Origin: an uncultured Treponema sp. | GTDB taxonomy: Bacteria > Spirochaetota > Spirochaetia > Treponematales > Treponemataceae | NCBI GenBank assembly: GCA_934699065.1 | Contig: CAKUWD010000032.1 | Coordinates: 1 to 19,048, forward strand | Length of the DNA stretch: 19,048 bases | Direction: 5' to 3' | Shown: in pieces, positions 15,489-19,048 of the stretch | Numbering within the stretch: position 1 is the first letter of the stretch | Layout: every line of letters begins with the position of its first letter | Made by a program: the position numbers and the translations under genes | Notes under the pieces: model-generated | Databases searched by the model: none | What the model saw: only the letters and a program-made list of their open reading frames with translations | Told to the model about the DNA's origin: nothing

Positions 15489-15827
15489 TTATTCTTTTAC
15501 CATCAAAAGAGCTTCTTCAATACTGTTTGCAATAGGGAAGTAGCCCATAAGCTTTGTAAGTTCAATTACCTTTTTTACTGATCCATGAATATTTGCAATA
15601 GCAAGATTCAAGTTCATTTTTTTAATTGTAGAGCAAATGTAAATGAGTGCACCAATTCCAGACGAATCGATATAATCAACCTGCTCAAGGTTAATTACGA
15701 AGTTCTTTACGTTTTTTTCAAGCATCTTCATAACAAGCTCTTTAAGCTTATATGAATTGTAAAGATCCATCTCACCGGTTACGTCAATGATGTAAACATC
15801 ACCATTCTTACGTATTTTAAGTTCCAT
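15489..15827 (-). CDS. STAS-domain anti-anti-sigma factor (RsbV/SpoIIAA-like)
   Basis: A single STAS domain (112 aa). When unphosphorylated it should bind the partner kinase and free that kinase's target. VDYIDSSGIGALIYI contains the DSSG phosphorylation motif (Asp54-Ser55-Ser56); Ser56 aligns with the phosphorylated serine of SpoIIAA. The N-terminal strand-turn (VYIIDVTGEMDLYNSYKL) is typical. AAGGAG lies six to seven bases before the ATG at 15827. It sits 29 bases after the GAF-PP2C gene and before the kinase gene, forming a partner-switching operon. Confidence 0.93.
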   Translation of the reverse strand: MELKIRKNGDVYIIDVTGEMDLYNSYKLKELVMKMLEKNVKNFVINLEQVDYIDSSGIGALIYICSTIKKMNLNLAIANIHGSVKKVIELTKLMGYFPIANSIEEALLMVKE

Positions 15828-15856
15828 ACGAATCTCCTTTTTAACTCCTAATTTAA

Positions 15857-17530
15857 TTATTGTATTTTAATAACCAAAAGGCTCTGATCATCATACTGCT
15901 GTGCAGTTCCGCAGTACTTCTTCAAATCGTCCTTTACCCGGTTTGAAATATCTTTCGCTGCTGCACCAGCGTTCTTTACAATAACCTTCTTTAGATTCTC
16001 AATAGAATATTGTACACCATTTTCATTGAGAGATTCAAGTAATCCGTCAGTACAAGTTGCAAGAATATCACCAGAATCGAGCTTAATTGGAAGGTTTGTA
16101 AATACAGTATCCTTAGTAACACCCATTGGCTCACTAGGAATAGAAATCTGTTTGATAGTTCCTTCCGATGCAGAATAATGGAATACCGGATTGTTTCCAC
16201 ATGTACTGATTTCAGCTTCTTTTGTTGTTGCGTTATAATTAATAAGCGCAATACTTGCAAAATGGTCAATCTTTGAGCTCTCGAGACAGATACCTCTATT
16301 TGCCCATGACATAATTGTTGATGCAGACTGTGCTGTGTGTACGGCAAGGCGAAGAATAGCACGAATCATAATCATTACGATAAGTGAGTTCATGCCTTTA
16401 CCTGCAATATCTGCCATTACAAATGATATGCGGTCTTTTCTTGATACAAGAATATCATAATAGTCACCGCAGACATTTTCTGCAGGAATAGAGTAACAAC
16501 CGATTGAAAGACCAGGTATAACAGGAAGTTTTGCAGGAAGCATATCTTTCTGATATTTAGAAGCAATACTGCCGCCTTTGTTTAATTCAGTATGTTCAGC
16601 ATAATCAAGGAAGCTGTAAAGAGGTTTAATTGCAGTAGAAACTGCTTCGGCGAGCATAATTGCATTATCAAAATCATCTTTTGTGAATTTTTCGTTATCA
16701 GGTTTACGTGCAAGAGCTACAAGACCTACAACAGATTCAACCTGTTTGATAGGTGCAAAGATATAACTTCCGCAGCGAAGGAACTCTTCAGGTCCATTCT
16801 GATATACACGAGGGTCTTTTACAGAGTCTGTAATAAGAACTGGCTGTCCTTCTGTAAAAATCTGACCAAAAATATTGTCCTGTAAAGAGAACTGTGCAAA
16901 ACGAAGGTTTGTTTCTACACGAATTGGCTTATGAGGAAGGTCTTCCGGTAATTTGTAAGGAGGTGGGAAGGCTCCCTTGAATGATTTAACGGCAAGAGTG
17001 TTATCATAATCGTCTGCAATAAGGAAAATACAACCGTCAGCCTTGATTTTATCTGTGAAAAGATCATTACAGTACTCGAGAAAGTTCTCCATACTGTTGT
17101 TGTTTGTGAAAAATGTAGAAAGTTTAGCAATAAGATCGCGGTTTAATTCGATATAACGCTGGTTTTTCTCTTCAATCTGCTGAATAACAGCTCTGTTTAC
17201 CATGTCGTTATCACGTGAAGCTGAAATTTCAGCAGCTTTTTTAGCAGCTTTCTTTTCTTCGAGTTTCTGAGGGTTTACAAATGCTTTTATAATCAGATAT
17301 GGAAGGAGTACAACCTCTGAAAGAATGATTGTAAACACAACGTATGAATAATAACCTTTGAAAGTGCTGTAAATGGTGCCAAGAATCATAATTCCTGTGG
17401 CAATTAAGAATGTAAGACTGATTTTTGCCTTATTTCTGAGCTTAATAAGCAGAAGAAGTATGAAAAGCAGTGCACTTACGCCGGCAGCAATGTAAAGTGG
17501 AACGTTTATAAATGAATCAATGGTAAACAA
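15857..17530 (-). CDS. Membrane-anchored GAF-PP2C serine phosphatase (RsbU-like)
   Basis: Three hydrophobic helices at the N-terminus (about 11-30, 39-56, 62-84) anchor the protein. A Lys/Ala/Glu-rich coiled coil (88-135) leads to a GAF domain (about 135-305), and the PP2C domain fills 330-557. Phosphatase motifs are intact: CGDYYD (Asp356), ADIAGKG (Asp374), STCGNNP, ATCTDGLLE and YDDQSLL. It probably dephosphorylates the STAS protein encoded 29 bases downstream in response to a small cytoplasmic ligand. The start is TTG (17530-17528), backed by AGGAG with a 6-base spacer; this gives MFTIDSF. A perfect 17-base palindrome lies just upstream. It is the first gene of the minus-strand run. Confidence 0.9.
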   Translation of the reverse strand: MFTIDSFINVPLYIAAGVSALLFILLLLIKLRNKAKISLTFLIATGIMILGTIYSTFKGYYSYVVFTIILSEVVLLPYLIIKAFVNPQKLEEKKAAKKAAEISASRDNDMVNRAVIQQIEEKNQRYIELNRDLIAKLSTFFTNNNSMENFLEYCNDLFTDKIKADGCIFLIADDYDNTLAVKSFKGAFPPPYKLPEDLPHKPIRVETNLRFAQFSLQDNIFGQIFTEGQPVLITDSVKDPRVYQNGPEEFLRCGSYIFAPIKQVESVVGLVALARKPDNEKFTKDDFDNAIMLAEAVSTAIKPLYSFLDYAEHTELNKGGSIASKYQKDMLPAKLPVIPGLSIGCYSIPAENVCGDYYDILVSRKDRISFVMADIAGKGMNSLIVMIMIRAILRLAVHTAQSASTIMSWANRGICLESSKIDHFASIALINYNATTKEAEISTCGNNPVFHYSASEGTIKQISIPSEPMGVTKDTVFTNLPIKLDSGDILATCTDGLLESLNENGVQYSIENLKKVIVKNAGAAAKDISNRVKDDLKKYCGTAQQYDDQSLLVIKIQ

Positions 17531-17673
17531 ATTTTTCTCCTAACGTATATAGTATTACTATATTATCGGCATTATCTTTGATTTTAGCATTGAAATTTTT
17601 AGCCGTCAAGGAATTGTTTCTTTATAAAATGCCGTAATACGAACTTTAAGAAACTTCCCTTATTATCCGGGCA
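17531..17673. other. Intergenic region with a 17-bp palindrome
   Basis: ATATAGTA-T-TACTATAT (17547-17563) is a perfect palindrome 16 bases upstream of the GAF-PP2C start. It could be an operator or a small AT hairpin in the leader. No clear -35/-10 pair of good quality is seen for the operon. No strong terminator is visible for the ParB-like gene that ends at 17674. Confidence 0.4.
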
Positions 17674-18612
17674 TTAACCTGGGATTTCGCTGTTTGAATC
17701 AGTCATTGCGCGGCGTAAAACTATACATTTTATGCGGTTCAAAAGTCTTTTTGCCAGTGGAATCTTATATTTTTTCTGGAAATCAATAACTGCGGCGTCC
17801 ATAGGAATGTTATCACCGAATTTTTTCTTAAGATCGTCCCAGTAACGCACTGTCCAGACATAAAGATCGCCTAGAGTACGGCCAGGAAAGTTTCTTAAGA
17901 TATATTTTTCGCGGATTATTGAAACCAGAGGAAAATATACGTTAAAAAACCAGGATTTTATTGCTTCTTCCATGGAAACTTCTGTCGGTTTATTCTGATT
18001 CATATAATATTTATGTGTCAGAATATGATTATAGATTACGTCATAGCGTCCGGGTCTTGAAAAATCTAGACACCAGTAATCAGTTATATCACCAAAACCT
18101 GTTTCGCTGTAAAATACACGTTTTTCGTAATTGATAATCTGTTTTTGGATTTCTTTGAGGGAATCTGCTTTTTTGAGTTTGATTTCACTCTGAAGGGATA
18201 CTACTTCTGCATCTATGAACTCTGTTCCGCGGGCTTTTGCAACAGAAACACGGTGGTTTCCGTCACGAACAAAGTATAAGCCTGCGATTTCGTAAACCTT
18301 TATAGGAGGAAGAGTTACATCGTTTAGAGCGGCCTCGTCTACATGCTGCCAGCGGTTTTTAAGATGAGTACTTTTTGGAAAGAATCTGTTATCAAAATCT
18401 TTATAGCGGCCTTCGCTGCCAACAATCTTTTCGATAGGAATTACCTTCATTCCAATGTAAGTTTCTGCATTGGATTTAATCATCTGTTTTACGTCATTAA
18501 GAGAAATAAGAGTTGCTTCTTCTGGTGTAAGCAGATGCTGAATCTCATTTATAAATGCTTTTGTGTGTGCTTTGTTAAAATCTTCTTCTGATTTTGCTTT
18601 TGAAAAATCCAT
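17674..18612 (-). CDS. ParB/sulfiredoxin-fold domain protein
   Basis: A cytoplasmic protein of 312 aa. The ParB-like signature VRDGNHRVSVAKARG (Asp117, Asn119, His120, Arg121) sits where ParB proteins bind or hydrolyse nucleotide, preceded by MKVIPIEKIVGSEGR (55-69) and PPIKVYE (102-108). There is no helix-turn-helix like that of chromosomal ParB. The C-terminal half (about 150-312) is rich in Tyr, Trp and Lys and is not recognised; it ends with a basic stretch (KRLLNRIKCIVLRR). It begins one base after the stop of the metallophosphoesterase gene, so the two are probably co-transcribed. Role unknown; a nucleotide- or nucleic-acid-linked function is plausible from the fold. Confidence 0.7.
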   Translation of the reverse strand: MDFSKAKSEEDFNKAHTKAFINEIQHLLTPEEATLISLNDVKQMIKSNAETYIGMKVIPIEKIVGSEGRYKDFDNRFFPKSTHLKNRWQHVDEAALNDVTLPPIKVYEIAGLYFVRDGNHRVSVAKARGTEFIDAEVVSLQSEIKLKKADSLKEIQKQIINYEKRVFYSETGFGDITDYWCLDFSRPGRYDVIYNHILTHKYYMNQNKPTEVSMEEAIKSWFFNVYFPLVSIIREKYILRNFPGRTLGDLYVWTVRYWDDLKKKFGDNIPMDAAVIDFQKKYKIPLAKRLLNRIKCIVLRRAMTDSNSEIPG

Positions 18613-18613
18613 C

Positions 18614-19048
18614 TTAGTTGTCCTTGTTTTCTGTTGTTTTCATCGGCAGTTCAATTACATAATGAGCATATGCATTGACTACAGTGGTATCGTAGTATTT
18701 TCCTACTCGCTCTTCACGTAAATCATAAAGATGTATATGACCATGAACCATATAAGTAGGCTTAAAACGCTGTAAAAACCAGTTATAACAGTCAAAACCA
18801 ATATGGCACTGGTCTTCATGATCATGAATATGACGTGGAGATGCGTGTGTCATGAAAATATCAAGATATCTTCCATATTTTAACTTATTAATAATCAATC
18901 TTGGGACCATTTTAAGGAGCTTGAACTTCATCTGAGAGTCTGAAAACTGACAGAGTCCATTGTTGTAGCGGACTGTTCCAGAAGTTCCTGCTATTAAAAG
19001 TGGTGTTTTTTTTCCGGTTTGCGGATCTTCAAATATTAAATTTTCATT
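18614..19048 (-). CDS. Metallophosphoesterase (N-terminus beyond window edge)
   Basis: The frame is open from the right edge (145 codons visible) to TAA at 18616-18614. Visible calcineurin-like phosphoesterase motifs are THASPRHIHD and VHGHIHLYD (the GHxH metal site); an upstream part reads LLIAGTSGTVRYNNG, then LCQFSDSQMKF. The metal-binding DxH and GNHD motifs would lie beyond the edge. An internal ATG at 18931 would cut away the conserved upstream part and is not the real start. It is coupled to the ParB-like gene one base downstream. Substrate unknown. Confidence 0.8.
   Translation of the reverse strand, partial: NENLIFEDPQTGKKTPLLIAGTSGTVRYNNGLCQFSDSQMKFKLLKMVPRLIINKLKYGRYLDIFMTHASPRHIHDHEDQCHIGFDCYNWFLQRFKPTYMVHGHIHLYDLREERVGKYYDTTVVNAYAHYVIELPMKTTENKDN

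Noticed and set aside
17567..17632. Inverted repeat CGGCATT...AATGCCG as a terminator
   Set aside because: The arms are seven bases and more than 50 bases apart with no T-run, so chance is the simpler explanation.
1..19048. CRISPR arrays, insertion sequences or prophage genes
   Set aside because: No regularly spaced direct repeats, transposase or integrase reading frame, or phage structural gene was seen on either strand.

Overview
The window looks like a chromosomal segment of a low-GC spirochaete, most likely a Treponema-type organism. This is inferred from AT-rich coding, frequent TTG starts, a threonyl-tRNA synthetase without the TGS domain, a bactofilin beside surface-sugar genes, and a chemoreceptor plus DISM-type receptors. 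No single marker gene proves the genus. No IS element, phage gene or CRISPR array is visible, and no gene-free gap exceeds 300 bases.

Positions 1-7040: an exported transglutaminase-like protein (minus, cut by the left edge) stands head to head with a small RluA-family pseudouridine synthase. Then comes a plus-strand run, rfbB - rfbA - rfbC - bactofilin - exported TPR protein - mtaB, with short, zero or negative spacing after rfbA, closed by a hairpin/T-run terminator. It makes dTDP-4-keto-L-rhamnose (no rfbD here) and links surface-sugar synthesis to a cytoskeletal polymer protein. A pair of inverted repeats with covarying stems sits between rfbB and rfbA.

Positions 7040-12014: a GC-rich dispersed-repeat candidate with a UUCG hairpin, tRNA-Pro(UGG), a Cache-like/HAMP methyl-accepting chemotaxis protein, thrS, and the divergent redox chaperone hslO. 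thrS and hslO have interleaved promoters. A long hairpin buries the ribosome-binding site of the chemoreceptor in transcripts that read through from thrS.

Positions 12014-12760: a duplicated unit of about 103 bp carrying the ssrA 3' end and terminator, then the ssrA (tmRNA) gene itself. Its predicted proteolysis tag is unusually long (22 residues) but ends in the standard ALAA.

Positions 12774-17530: a minus-strand partner-switching locus: a GAF-PP2C phosphatase, a STAS anti-anti-sigma protein, an RsbW-like kinase, then a lipoprotein-type 7TM receptor PP2C phosphatase. Two phosphatases with different sensors appear to serve one STAS/kinase pair. No sigma factor or other output is present in the window.

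Positions 17674-19048: a ParB/sulfiredoxin-fold protein one base downstream of a metallophosphoesterase that is cut by the right edge.

A recurring theme is start signals. Three plus-strand genes (the pseudouridine synthase, rfbB, hslO) have no Shine-Dalgarno sequence and have a promoter placed so that the transcript would begin at or one base before the start codon (candidate leaderless mRNAs). Four genes start with TTG or GTG.
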